Of a stretch of DNA of 64,000 bases, positions 47,111-56,500 are shown one piece after another. A program made the translations under genes and the position numbers. Each line of letters starts with the position of its first letter. Within the stretch, counting starts at the first letter, position 1. This DNA is from Rhodopirellula baltica (GTDB lineage: Bacteria > Planctomycetota > Planctomycetia > Pirellulales > Pirellulaceae), in NCBI GenBank assembly GCA_002901265.1, contig PPHI01000008.1, forward strand, positions 1 through 64,000. Direction: 5' to 3'. The notes under the pieces were generated by a model, which saw nothing but the letters and a program-made list of their open reading frames with translations, made no database searches and was not told the origin of the DNA.

Positions 47111-47482
47111 TTTTCTTATTTTGTTTGGGGCTATCCCTACAAAATGAACGATTCTGCTCAGTCAATTAAAATTCGAAGGTTTGCAAACATGATCGAAAGA
47201 AAGAGCAGAGGGACGTGATTTCTCCTTCTCCTGAACACAATCGTTTCTCTCACATCGTTGCGACGTAAACGGCGGCTCTAAGCGGCGTTCAATTTGACGA
47301 GTGACAAGCTGGTGCCAATTCAGCTTGCACGCAAAACAAAGCGATCGGACAGTCGCGAGGCTCGGCGGGTGTAGACGAGCAATTGCTTGATCCTGGCCCC
47401 ACCCTGGTGCATCCCGTCAATCTCGGGATAGGATGCGACGATTGACCGAAGAAGTCAGGCGGCCCGAGACAAAGAAAACAGA
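47111..47482. other. Divergent promoter region before the kinase and RNase HII-like genes
   Basis: 372 bases between divergently transcribed genes. Short ORFs here have no ribosome sites. No recognised operator was found. Confidence 0.5.
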
Positions 47483-48481
47483 ATGATTTTGATTGCGACA
47501 GACGAAGCTGGTTATGGTCCCAAGCTTGGGCCGCTCGTTGTTGCCGCATCGGTCTGGCAGATTGACGATGCGATCCTTGCTGACCATTCGCGAGAGACTC
47601 TCCAGAGCGTCTTTAAAGCCTACCGGGATCCGGTGAGTGTCCTGTCCTCTCGCGTGATCGTTAACGATTCGAAAGCGGTGTTCCAGCCGAAGAAAGGCAA
47701 GGCAATTCACTCCACCGCCCGTCCCGTCGTCCCGCCTTATCATGTCTTGCAGTGGGTGACCAAAGCCGGTTGGCTTGCGTACCGCGGCAATGAAGCGACA
47801 CTGCGTTTGACCCGCGACCTCGCCGGTGACGATCACGAAGACCTAGTGGCGACACCGTGGTTGAATCAATTTGCGAGCGAGCAAATCGACTGCAACGACG
47901 CGGCGCCCGTTGTGGAGCACTGGCGCTGTCAAGGCTTGCGATTGCTGAATGTAAAAGCTCGTGTCATCTGCGCATCGCGGTTCAACGCTCTCTGCGACGC
48001 AGGTTTGAACAAATCAGACATCCTTGGTGAACTGACCTTGGGGCTTGTGCGCGAACAACTGGAGCTGGGATTTGCTGGCGACAAGGAGGCTGTAGAAGTC
48101 TTTTGCGACCGACATGGTGGTCGCCGCTACTACGCAGCGCCGTTATCGGTTGGGTTCGACGACACGCTGGTACAGGTGATTAGCGAATCAAAAGTAGAAA
48201 GCCGCTATCAAGTGCCATTCAATAAGCACAGTTTCGGTATTCGCTTTACGGTCAAAGGCGACACGTTCACGCCGGTCGCGTTTTCGTCGATGGTGGCGAA
48301 GTACTTGCGGGAGAAAGCGATGGAATCCTTCAACGCGTATTTTCAGTCGATCCAAGTCGGTTCCGAGTCGCTGCGGCCTACGGCTGGATATCCGGTCGAC
48401 GCAGATCGATTTCTTGAAGAGATTGCCGCGACAATCAAGCGTGAAGCAATTCCACTGCGTTCACTCACGCGAAGCCGCTGA
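47483..48481 (+). CDS. RNase HII-like protein of unknown role
   Basis: A 332-residue protein with the layout of RNase HII. The N-terminus, IATDEAGYGPKLGPLVVAAS, matches the DEAGRGPLAGPVVAAA motif (Asp7, Glu8). Asp62 in NDSKAVF matches the second conserved Asp of DSK. A segment around Asp209, CDRHGGRRYY, and the helix FSSMVAKYLREKAMESFNAY resemble the closing motif (ASIVAKV.RD). Normal RNase HII has about 200 residues, so it carries insertions of 100 or so. Whether it cleaves RNA/DNA hybrids is unproven; the conserved acidic residues make nuclease activity plausible. It overlaps no neighbour and starts from an ATG in the frame chosen by the conserved motif. An ordinary rnhB elsewhere is likely. 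Confidence 0.75.
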   Translation: MILIATDEAGYGPKLGPLVVAASVWQIDDAILADHSRETLQSVFKAYRDPVSVLSSRVIVNDSKAVFQPKKGKAIHSTARPVVPPYHVLQWVTKAGWLAYRGNEATLRLTRDLAGDDHEDLVATPWLNQFASEQIDCNDAAPVVEHWRCQGLRLLNVKARVICASRFNALCDAGLNKSDILGELTLGLVREQLELGFAGDKEAVEVFCDRHGGRRYYAAPLSVGFDDTLVQVISESKVESRYQVPFNKHSFGIRFTVKGDTFTPVAFSSMVAKYLREKAMESFNAYFQSIQVGSESLRPTAGYPVDADRFLEEIAATIKREAIPLRSLTRSR

Positions 48482-48527
48482 ACGTTTCACTAACGGCAAG
48501 CAACGGTCTTGGCAGCACCGTTAAGAA

Positions 48528-48929
48528 TCAGACGGAACGAATGACAGCCGTTCCGTTTTGACCAGACTGTGGTGCGACAAGAAAGAAAGGCTGGTTGGTG
48601 ACGACTTCACGGCCGTTAGCCATAAACAGTCGCAATCGGACGCACCATCGTAAGCGAATCAAGCGACCGTGATAACTCAGTGGAGTCGCTGGTAAGACGC
48701 AGTGAAGTGATTGCCGGTCGGCCAACCCGCTTCTTAAAACTTGCTCTTGTTCAAATCGCTGGAAGAAGTGGACATTTAGGTCAGTGTCGCCTTTGCCCTC
48801 GGTGTACCACAGCACCGACAGCTCGATTGCAGCGACGCGATCAAGCGTGACACGTGAGACACGCCAGTTGGCGGTCAGCTCACATCCGCCTTCATAGATG
48901 CCGCTCTCGCGACACAATTCGATACTCAC
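48528..48929 (-). CDS. Small beta-sandwich-like protein coupled to the upstream membrane gene
   Basis: A 133-residue protein. The open frame reaches 49109, but the GTG at 48929 overlaps the preceding stop (GTGA), so this start is chosen. It is strand-rich (GGCELTANWRVSRVTLDRVA, IELSVLWYTEGKGDTDLNVH, RLIRLRWCVRLRLFMANGRE, REVVTNQPFFLVAP) and has no signal peptide. The pattern of alternating strands ending in F(F)LV-P resembles an arrestin-like or Spo0M-like fold, but this is inference. It is likely a partner of the upstream membrane protein. Confidence 0.65.
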   Translation of the reverse strand: MSIELCRESGIYEGGCELTANWRVSRVTLDRVAAIELSVLWYTEGKGDTDLNVHFFQRFEQEQVLRSGLADRQSLHCVLPATPLSYHGRLIRLRWCVRLRLFMANGREVVTNQPFFLVAPQSGQNGTAVIRSV

Positions 48930-50020
48930 CGCGGGCTGCGTTTCGGCGGCAAACCCGGTGGATGTACGACGACGGGATAACTTCGGCAGAACGATCGCCA
49001 CGGGCGAGCTTCTCCAGTAACAATGACTTTCCAACGAATCGCGTTGTGCGACCCGACAAAGGAGTGCATCACATTGGATGGTAGGTCGAGAGTGAATTGT
49101 TGCTCCCAAGGTCGCTGTGGGTCAACTCGAACATCACGCTCATGACATAATTCCTGCGTGAATACTTCATATTTTTCCACGCGAACGTCGGTGCCCTGAC
49201 GGTAGACGGTCTCTTCCTCACACGCTACCCGTATCCTTAATCGTCGTAACCGCAGCTTCCCGGATTGGGAGACGAACAGACGGTATTTACGGCCTGGATA
49301 AAGCGGATGGTCGCTGATTTCGACGATCGTCGCGCCCACACCAACAGACTTGCGAAGTTGGACTAAGAAGTAACGAAACGACCAATAGCCAATACCGGCG
49401 AACGGCAGGAGCAGCCCTGCCAAGATGTAACGGGGTTGATTGTGCCAGAATCCGAGAACAACGACGGCTAACAGGACAAACCAAACGGTGTTCCAGAGTA
49501 GAGCCAACAGCGCTGGTCCGAACAAATCAGATCCGCCGGAGTGTTCAGCGGCCATTCGATAGGTCAGTCGTTCCCCTGGGCTATCGGTTAAGAAGTCACC
49601 GCGTGGAACCGAGGGCATCCGTTCAATGCCTTCGGTGCCCGGGACGATGATTTCGATCGCCTGAGCTTTCTTTGCGAGCGCGGATCTGCGTTCGTGGCTG
49701 GCACCGACGCGGAACAGACGGTACGCCAAGCCACCGCCACCGCTAAGGATCGCGGCGACACCAACGATGCCAAAGATCCAGCTGGAGAGCGATCCGCCAT
49801 CGAGTTCTGGAACATTTCCGGACGGGTCGAATGAAGCGAGGTCTTTGAACTGCTTGAGTGATTCCCAGGTCGCCAGTTGCTCGATGAGCACGAGCGACAG
49901 GACGAACACACCGACGAGGAAGACTCCGGTGAAGAACGCGGTCTCCCAGAGCAGGCTCCGCAGTTCGGTCCCGACAAAACGCTTTCCCCGTTTCTTGCTC
50001 CAAGGACGAGGAAAACGCAT
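48926..50020 (-). CDS. Membrane protein with arrestin-like C-terminal domain
   Basis: A 364-residue protein. Four or so hydrophobic segments lie within the first 235 residues (LWETAFFTGVFLVGVFVLSL, IFGIVGVAAILSGGGGLAYR, LLALLWNTVWFVLLAVVVLG, YILAGLLLPFAGIGYWSFRY). The C-terminal 120 residues are beta-rich (VGATIVEISDHPLYPGRKYR, LRLRRLRIRVACEEETVYRQ, WEQQFTLDLPSNVMHSF, AIRWKVIVTGEARPW), consistent with an arrestin-like domain that faces the cytoplasm. The following gene begins within its stop. No known family is claimed. Confidence 0.72.
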   Translation of the reverse strand: MRFPRPWSKKRGKRFVGTELRSLLWETAFFTGVFLVGVFVLSLVLIEQLATWESLKQFKDLASFDPSGNVPELDGGSLSSWIFGIVGVAAILSGGGGLAYRLFRVGASHERRSALAKKAQAIEIIVPGTEGIERMPSVPRGDFLTDSPGERLTYRMAAEHSGGSDLFGPALLALLWNTVWFVLLAVVVLGFWHNQPRYILAGLLLPFAGIGYWSFRYFLVQLRKSVGVGATIVEISDHPLYPGRKYRLFVSQSGKLRLRRLRIRVACEEETVYRQGTDVRVEKYEVFTQELCHERDVRVDPQRPWEQQFTLDLPSNVMHSFVGSHNAIRWKVIVTGEARPWRSFCRSYPVVVHPPGLPPKRSPR

Positions 50021-50079
50021 ACGAATCTAATTCAGTCCGAAAGTAAAGGCAGAAGGGCCGTGGCCGATGGCCCCAAGCA

Positions 50080-50355
50080 TTAACGCGGCTGATCGGGACG
50101 ACGACTCGGGCGATAGAAGCCAAGCTCTTCGAGCGCCGCGTAAACTTCACCCAAAGTCTTTTCACCGAAGTTGCTAATGGACAACAATCGCTTTGGCGTC
50201 GCCTGAAGCAGATCGCGGACGGTCAAGATGCCTGTCTCTTCCAAGCAGTTGGTCGTACGGACGGACAAGCCCATCTCAGCGATGCTCAAGTCCAAACGTT
50301 CTTGACGCAAGCGAGCTTCTTCTTCGACACGGCTCAGCGGAATTCGAGTGCCCAT
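50080..50355 (-). CDS. Free-standing RNA polymerase alpha C-terminal-domain-like protein
   Basis: A 91-residue protein. Residues about 20-80 follow the alpha-CTD fold: IAEMGLSVRTTNCLEETGIL, TVRDLLQATPKRLLSISNFG, EKTLGEVYAALEELGF. The last piece matches the NFGxKSLxEIxxxLxxLGL pattern of RpoA. The assembly domain of RpoA is missing, so it is not the polymerase subunit. Alpha-CTDs bind UP elements and activators, so the protein may act as a small DNA-binding or competing factor. An AAGGAG lies 7 bases before the ATG. It is 221 bases downstream of the response regulator gene in the same direction, but a terminator separates the two. Confidence 0.85.
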   Translation of the reverse strand: MGTRIPLSRVEEEARLRQERLDLSIAEMGLSVRTTNCLEETGILTVRDLLQATPKRLLSISNFGEKTLGEVYAALEELGFYRPSRRPDQPR

Positions 50356-50510
50356 TCCAAACTCCTTTTGGTGGTGTTAGGCGAGTACGTCAAAAGGTAA
50401 CGATGCCGCACTAGGCCGCAAGTATTATCAATCGAAAATCGAAGGTTTTGATTAAAACGATTTGCCGGTATCGAGGTAACCAAGCGAGCCGAGGATTTGC
50501 TTGCGCAAAT

Positions 50511-50546
50511 AAAAAACGGTTGCTAGGATTGGATCCAAGCAACCGT
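50511..50546 (-). terminator. Rho-independent terminator after the response regulator gene
   Basis: On the minus strand a 9-bp perfect stem (ACGGTTGCT / AGCAACCGT, pairing 50516-50524 with 50538-50546) has a 13-nt loop and is followed by T residues (plus-strand A run at 50511-50516). It starts 31 bases downstream of the gene end at 50577. Confidence 0.88.
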
Positions 50547-50576
50547 CTCAAATTGTCTTGCCGAAGCAGGGCTTAG

Positions 50577-51209
50577 TTAGACGAGGTTACGTCGAACGGC
50601 CCAAACAGCAGCTTGTGTGCGGTCGGTCACGCCGATCTTGCGCAGGATGTGCTGCACGTGCTCTTTGACCGTTTCGTAGCTGATACCCAGCATCTTTGCG
50701 ATTTCTTTGTTGGTCAGTCCCTGTGCCATCTGGCGCAGAACTTCGCTTTCGCGATGGGTCAACGGGACATCCAAGTCTTGGCTCAAGCGTGGCGTCGCCA
50801 AAGCACCGGTCACGCGACGCAATTCTTCGCGGGTCCAAGCGGATTCGCCGTTTGCTGCAGTCGTCAACGCATCGATCAATCGCTCTTTCGGAGCCGACTT
50901 GAGGACATAACCTGCAGCACCCAGTGCAACGGCACGAGCGATGTAGGTTGGGTTGTCGTAAGCCGAGTACAAAACGATTGGGAGGTCAGGATAATCCAGT
51001 TTCAGTCGACCCAGCGTGTTAAGGCCGTCACCACCTTCCATTCGAATGTCCATCAGGACGCAATCGGGGGTCGACTTCTCAACTTCGGCGATTGCTTCGG
51101 CAGCATTGCATGCTTCCGCCGCAACGACCAAGTCTGTTCCCTCAAGCATCGCTTTCAGGCCCATCCGAATTACCAAGTGATCGTCCACCACTAACACATT
51201 CTTACTCAT
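50577..51209 (-). CDS. NarL/LuxR-type response regulator
   Basis: A 210-residue two-domain regulator. The receiver (residues 1-120) has acidic pair Asp9-Asp10, phosphoacceptor Asp54 in CVLMDIRM, and the conserved Lys in AAGYVLKSAPKE. The LuxR HTH (about 148-210) has LTHRESEVLRQMAQGLTNKE followed by IAKMLGISYETVKEHVQHIL. AGGAGA lies 5 bases before the ATG. There is no adjacent sensor kinase. Two palindromes lie in its upstream region and may be sites of autoregulation. A terminator follows. Confidence 0.96.
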   Translation of the reverse strand: MSKNVLVVDDHLVIRMGLKAMLEGTDLVVAAEACNAAEAIAEVEKSTPDCVLMDIRMEGGDGLNTLGRLKLDYPDLPIVLYSAYDNPTYIARAVALGAAGYVLKSAPKERLIDALTTAANGESAWTREELRRVTGALATPRLSQDLDVPLTHRESEVLRQMAQGLTNKEIAKMLGISYETVKEHVQHILRKIGVTDRTQAAVWAVRRNLV

Positions 51210-51252
51210 TGATTCTCCTAGCTCTTGGGGGGTAAAAGCTTTCCAGGCTCAT

Positions 51253-51283
51253 TGAACGAGTTGCGAGTAGGTTGGCTCGTTCA
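51253..51283. promoter_or_regulatory. 8-bp stem-loop in the response regulator leader
   Basis: TGAACGAG (51253-51260) pairs with CTCGTTCA (51276-51283), 15-nt loop, 44 bases upstream of the ATG. Could be an operator or 5' leader hairpin. Confidence 0.4.
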
Positions 51284-51390
51284 GGTAAACTCTCTCAGTC
51301 ATAAACATTTATTATCGTCCATAAGCGGCGTCATCAAAATGATGCACCCCGCCTCCAGTTAAGGCATTGTCACCACCCAAATCTCTGTCC

Positions 51391-51417
51391 CCCGAATTGA
51401 AATTATCCCAATTCGGG
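51391..51417. promoter_or_regulatory. 9-bp palindrome upstream of the response regulator
   Basis: CCCGAATTG (51391-51399) and CAATTCGGG (51409-51417) with a 9-nt spacer. Located about 180 bases upstream of the start. A candidate regulator-binding site. Confidence 0.4.
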
Positions 51418-51739
51418 TGAGTATGCGGTCATAAAACGCGGTTAAGGCCAAAATGTTCCGCGAACCTCAACTGGATCTCTTCTGCTACAACCAACACCTG
51501 GAGGCAATCAGCCTGCCCAGATTGGCCGGTTGTAAGCAATTAACGAACGCTCTGCGTTCAAAATTCGTGAAAAACGCGAATTTCCGACAGAGTTTATGTT
51601 CGCTTCTTCCGTTTTTCAGTTTATTGGCGGGTGTCCGCCGGTAGTTTTCACAAGAAAACCCTTCTGTAGCGGAGTCCCGACACCTCATTGTGGCAAGGGG
51701 ACCAGCCTACATCCGTTCAAAACCGTAACAAATTATTCA

Positions 51740-51990
51740 ACCTCCCTCCATCGGATCCCATGGGCCGTTTTGGCCAAGGGTGTCCCCATCGGTGCCTTAC
51801 CGTTGTATGGGGAGTGATGGCCACAACAATGGCCCCCCACACAAGCGCCCCCGATGCCGTTCGAGAAGCAAGCCCCGGCACACTCTCGGTAGCAGGGGCA
51901 AGCACTCCGTTTGATCTCACTCCCACGCGTGCATACACCTCGCCGCTGCTTGGCTGTGCACTTTGTTAACACCTTCCCTTCTTAGAAGGA
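51740..51990. ncRNA. Candidate structured RNA (strand undetermined)
   Basis: Stacked potential hairpins in a gene-free area: GGCC-GTTTT-GGCC (51763-51775); CCCCAT-CGGT-GCCTT-ACCG-(TTGT)-ATGGGG (51784-51812, a ten-pair stem with one bulge); GGCC-8 nt-GGCC (51819-51834); GCCCC-18 nt-GGGGC (51872-51899); CCTTC-TTA-GAAGG (51977-51989). It does not resemble the RNase P, tmRNA, SRP or 6S signatures I know. It could be a leader RNA, an sRNA or a decayed gene. Confidence 0.3.
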
Positions 51991-52134
51991 GTATTACCCA
52001 GGTCAGCAGAGGACCTTTCAGTGAAAGCAATACAAGTATGATAAGGCGAAGCCTCGCCAGTCGCGCCAACAGAATTTCACATGCCGACGTTTTTCGAAGA
52101 ACCGTGACAGACGGCTTGGGCGACGGGCAATCCA

Positions 52135-53133
52135 TCACCGGCCCACTAGCGAAGCGAGAAACGTTTTGCAAACAGACGCCATCTTGCTGCCAGCGCTCGC
52201 ATTGGGGATCAATTGGCGAGGTGTCCAGTCGTTATCTGAGGAACTGAAACCGCAAGGGATCGGGGTGAACTCAATGCCCTGTGTTTCGGCAAGTCGCAGT
52301 GCTCGCTTGATGTGATACGAACTTGTCACCAGACCAAGACGCCTGGAGCTGTCCTGTGACTCTGTTGTCGCAGCTTCGTCGGTGGAGCCAACATGCTTGA
52401 GCCAAGTCGCTGGTGGATCACCCAAGAAAGTTTTCATGGACTGCATTTCCTGCGATGTATTTTCACCAGGAATTTCAAAGATGATTTCGTCAGGGACGCC
52501 CAGCGACACCAGCAGTTCGCGGCCAAGAACCGAAGGGTGACTGTCGCCCATGTGGGCGGTTCCGGTGCAGATGATTGTTCGCGTTTTACCTGAGTACCAG
52601 AGTTTGGCGACCGTTACCAAGCGTTCCCCGTCGGCATTGACTTGTGCTTCACCAAACTGGTTGCGGACCGCGTAGCCCCCGAGCAAGACGACGGCGTCGA
52701 GAGGCTCGGTCACCTGGAGCATGGGGTTTTCGCTCAGTTCGAGTTCGGTCGTGCGATAGAAAACTCCGGCGATCATCGAATTGAAGAACGTCAGCAGAAA
52801 GACAAACACCATGGCGCAGATCACAGCCGCCAAGGTTCGCCGCATCTTCCAGAACGTGATCGCCCCAGTAAGCATCGCTAACCAGAGAAAGCCGGTTGGC
52901 ATCACGAAGTCTGTCGCGCACCGCTCCGCTAACGCACGACCTCCGATTCCCCAGGTCCACGCGAAGACAAACGCCACAAGTCCTCCGGAGATCAGCAGCC
53001 CGGACAATAATGACCGCGTCCAGCTCTTGCGCCGCTCAATGCTGCTCGCCACGCTGCTGCTTTGAGGTACCGCCGATGTGTCATGATCCGTTGCCACCAA
53101 TTGTGCCGGCGTGTTTAAGTCGGAGTGATTCAT
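52135..53133 (-). CDS. DUF218 (YdcF/SanA/ElyC) family membrane protein
   Basis: A 332-residue protein with an N-terminal cytoplasmic segment and three likely transmembrane helices (SLLSGLLISGGLVAFVFAWT, TGFLWLAMLTGAITFWKM, TLAAVICAMVFVFLLTFFNS), then a DUF218 domain: DAVVLLGGYAVRN, DGERLVTVAKLWYSGKTRTI, GRELLVSLGVPDEIIFEIPG, NTSQEMQSMKTFL, and LVTSSYHIKRALRLAETQGI. The TSSYH motif and GENTSQE segment are typical of the family. ElyC and SanA act in envelope maintenance; enzymatic activity is unknown. It diverges from the large haem protein. Confidence 0.9.
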   Translation of the reverse strand: MNHSDLNTPAQLVATDHDTSAVPQSSSVASSIERRKSWTRSLLSGLLISGGLVAFVFAWTWGIGGRALAERCATDFVMPTGFLWLAMLTGAITFWKMRRTLAAVICAMVFVFLLTFFNSMIAGVFYRTTELELSENPMLQVTEPLDAVVLLGGYAVRNQFGEAQVNADGERLVTVAKLWYSGKTRTIICTGTAHMGDSHPSVLGRELLVSLGVPDEIIFEIPGENTSQEMQSMKTFLGDPPATWLKHVGSTDEAATTESQDSSRRLGLVTSSYHIKRALRLAETQGIEFTPIPCGFSSSDNDWTPRQLIPNASAGSKMASVCKTFLASLVGR

Positions 53134-53553
53134 CTACTGCTTTATCAACCGCGAAAGTCTGGCTCGCAAACAAGGCGGGTCTTCCGGACCAACCCGTCAC
53201 CAGCAGACTACCTCATAGAGTGGTATTGAAAAGGGAAGGGACTGAAAACCAGTCATCAGCTGCACGTCCTGAACAGATGGGTGGCGATCACAATTTGAAG
53301 ACTGCTTTCAGTTGACTATGGATGATGCTTTTCTGAATAAGTTTGGTTCTCAGTCTCGGATGCGGCAGCGAAAAACGCCTTTTGGGTTATACTGCGGCGA
53401 ATGACGACAATCTTGTCGTTCTCGCCCCCCTGCGGATCGACGGCAGCCGAACGGCGGCTTCTCGGCAGCATTGCCTGATCTGCACCGCCCACCTCCATCC
53501 TTGCCCGAAGCGTTCTTCAACTTCGGACATTGTTTTTATCGCAAAGGACGAAC
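53134..53553. other. Divergent promoter region before the haem protein
   Basis: 420 bases without a supportable gene; must hold promoters for the DUF218 gene and the PVC-type haem protein. No motif recognised. Confidence 0.5.
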
Positions 53554-56500
53554 ATGAAGCGATTGATAGGTTTATTCGTCACGCTGTCGCTGATTTCAGT
53601 GGCATCAAACACGACGACGCAAGCGGAATCGCCGCAACTTGATTTACGGAAAGGCCTGAAGTTGGTCGCCGTGGGTGGCTCGCTTGGCGAAAGGATGAAT
53701 TTGTACGGGAACTTCGAAACACGGTTGCACCTGGCCAACCCCGAAGCCGAAATCGAATTTCGTAATTTCTGTTGGCCAGCGGACGAAGTGTCTGTCCGCC
53801 AACGCCCCAGCAACTACACCGACATTGATGATCCGCTGAAGGTCTTCGCGCCAGAAGCCTATCTGTGTTTCTATGGCACCAACGAATCCTATGCCGGTAC
53901 AGATGCAGCTTCGGTCGCAGAATTCATCAAGCGTTACAAAAGCTATCTTCGCGAGGTCAACAACAAGTACTCCGGCAGCAAAGCTCAGTTTGTCCTGGTC
54001 AGCCCGGCCGCATTCGAGTCCACCGGCAACGCGCTGCATCCTGACGCGTCAGACCGAAATCACGCGTTGAAGCTTTACCGTGACGCGATCGAAAAGCTGG
54101 CGGACGAGATCAATGCACCGTTCGTTGACTTGTTCACCAAAACCGAACAAGCCTTCAACCAAGCACCTGGAACGCAGTACACCGTCAACGGGATGCACCT
54201 GAACGAACAAGGCGACGAACTTGTCGCCGAGCTGCTGGAGCAAGCGTTGTTCGACGCCCCAAATGGCCGTTCCGAAGGCGACTTTGAAACGGTTAAGAAA
54301 TGGGTCAACGACAAGTCCTGGTTGCACTTGCAAGACTATCGCATGCTGAATGGTTGGTATGTCTATGGCGGACGCCGCACTTGGGATACCGAAACGTTCC
54401 CCAGCGAGTACCGCAAGATTCGCAACATGGTCTCGGTACGGGACCAATACATTTGGGACCTCTCTCAGAACAAACCCGTCGGTGCCGAACCAGACGATTC
54501 GCAAACCGGCGAAGTCGTTATCCCCGAAACGATGTTCGGCACGCGAGACGATAACTTCCGCAAGATGCGTGAACCCACCGAGTTGGTTTACCCCACGCCG
54601 GAAGAATCGATCGACATGATGAACGTTCCCGATGGGATGGAAGTCAAGCTGTTCGCATCCGAGCGTGAGTTCCCCGAGCTGGCCAACCCCAACCAGTTGG
54701 CATTCGATGCCAAAGGCCGCCTGTGGGTGTCCTGCATGCCGAACTATCCCCAGTGGCAACCCGGTGCGGCACCGCCCAGCGATCGCCTGCTGATTTTGGA
54801 AGACACCGACAACGACGGCAAAGCTGACAAGTGCACCACGTTCTATGACAAGCTGATCTGCCCCACAGGATTCGAGTTCTACAACGGCGGAGTGATGGTC
54901 GTTGACGAGCCACGTATTCTGTTCCTCAAAGACACCGATGGCGACGACAAGGCCGACGAAGTCACTCACCTGATCGATGGCATCGCCACCGACGATACCC
55001 ACCACACCATGGGTGCGTGGGAGTTTTCACACGGTGGTTACCTGCACATGCTCGAAGGCGTGGCATTGTCGACGACATTGGAAACCCCTTGGGGGCCGTT
55101 CCGTAACAAAGGTACCGGCGGTGCCTATATTTATGACCCTAAGAACGGTCGCTTCCTGCACTACCGGACACCTGGATACGGGAACCCGTGGTGCTTGGTG
55201 TTCGACCAATGGGGCAACGGCATCATCGGCGATGGGACCAACGCACAACAGCACTGGATCTCGCCACTCGCCGGCAAGGAAATCAACACTCGAAAAACGC
55301 TGACCCCAGTCTTTGATAACCAGGGCATGCGTCCTGCGGTTGGCAACGAGTTCTTGTTGTCACGACATCTGCCTGATGAAATCCAGGGCCAATTCATTTA
55401 TGCGTGTGTGATCAACATGCACGGACTGCCGCGCTTCGACCTGAATGCCCAAGAGGACGAAGCGGGTTACGAAGGCAAACGTATCGTTGACCTGCTGTCG
55501 TCCACCGACATGATTTTCCGGCCCGTCGATCCGAAAATCGGTCCCGATGGGGCACTCTGGTTCGGCGACTGGTGCAACGCCTTGATCGGTCACATGCAGT
55601 ACTCGCAGCGTGACCCAAATCGTGACCACACCCATGGCCGTGTTTACCGTATGGTCAACAAGAATAAGCCGCTGTTGGAAAAGGTCGATTTGACCGACAT
55701 GTCCGAAGCTCGCTTGCTAGAAGAACTGCTCGTACCTGAACTCCGCACCCGCTATCGCGTGCGTAGAGTGTTGCGTGATCGTGATCAAGCCAAAGTATTT
55801 GCCGCGATCGACAACTGGATTGCAGACACAACCGATCCACAACAGCTTTGCGAAGCGATGTGGATTCAAGAGAGCTTCCGCAAGGTCGACACGGCGCTGT
55901 TGGATCGAATCCTCGGCAGTGACAACCCAATGGCGCGTGCTGCCGCGATTCACACGATCACCAACGAGATCACACGAATCGATAACGCACACGACTACTT
56001 GGCAGAAGCCACCACCGACACGCACCCACGTGTACGATTGGAAGCCGTTCGTGGCATTAGTTTCCTGGACACGCCTGATGCGGTCACGTTGGCCTTGTCA
56101 ATCACAAGCCAGCCAATGGATTACTGGTTGGACTACACGCTTGAGCACACGCTGCACGCACTCGAGTCGAACTGGGGCGGCAAGGAAAACGACGAAGACT
56201 TCCTCGCCAGCAGCTCTGATTCGGCGAAGGCGTACTTCAAACGTTATCGCCAAATCAACGGTCCTGGTGGAGCCGCCGTGTTGCCGCTGGAAATTGCCGA
56301 AGACGTCGACGCGTCCGAACGTAATCGAATGCGTGCGATCGGTACCCTCGCCAACCTACGCGGTGGTAACGCACAACGTGGCGAAGCGGTCTTCAAACAA
56401 GTTTGTTCGGTCTGTCACCAGATTGGTGACCTTGGCAAGAAGTTCGGACCAGAACTTTCCGACATTGGATCGCGAATGAACAAGTCTCAAATCATTCGTT

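Larger units (their letters stand above)
51210..52134. other. Large gene-free region with many potential hairpins
   Basis: 925 bases between two leftward genes (the response regulator, and the DUF218 gene further upstream). It has short ORFs on both strands, one Cys-rich, none with a convincing start. From about 51740 to 51990 the sequence is unlike typical intergenic DNA: several hairpins lie in a row. See the separate ncRNA candidate. Confidence 0.55.

Noticed and set aside
51733-51972. Cys-rich ORF on the minus strand in the gene-free gap
   Set aside because: Competing ORFs on both strands, no ribosome site, and coding would coincide with hairpin-forming DNA.
54049-55005. Long ORF antisense to the haem protein
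   Set aside because: Overlaps a well-supported gene with conserved motifs. Same reasoning for the antisense ORFs at 56356-57246 and 37321-38211.
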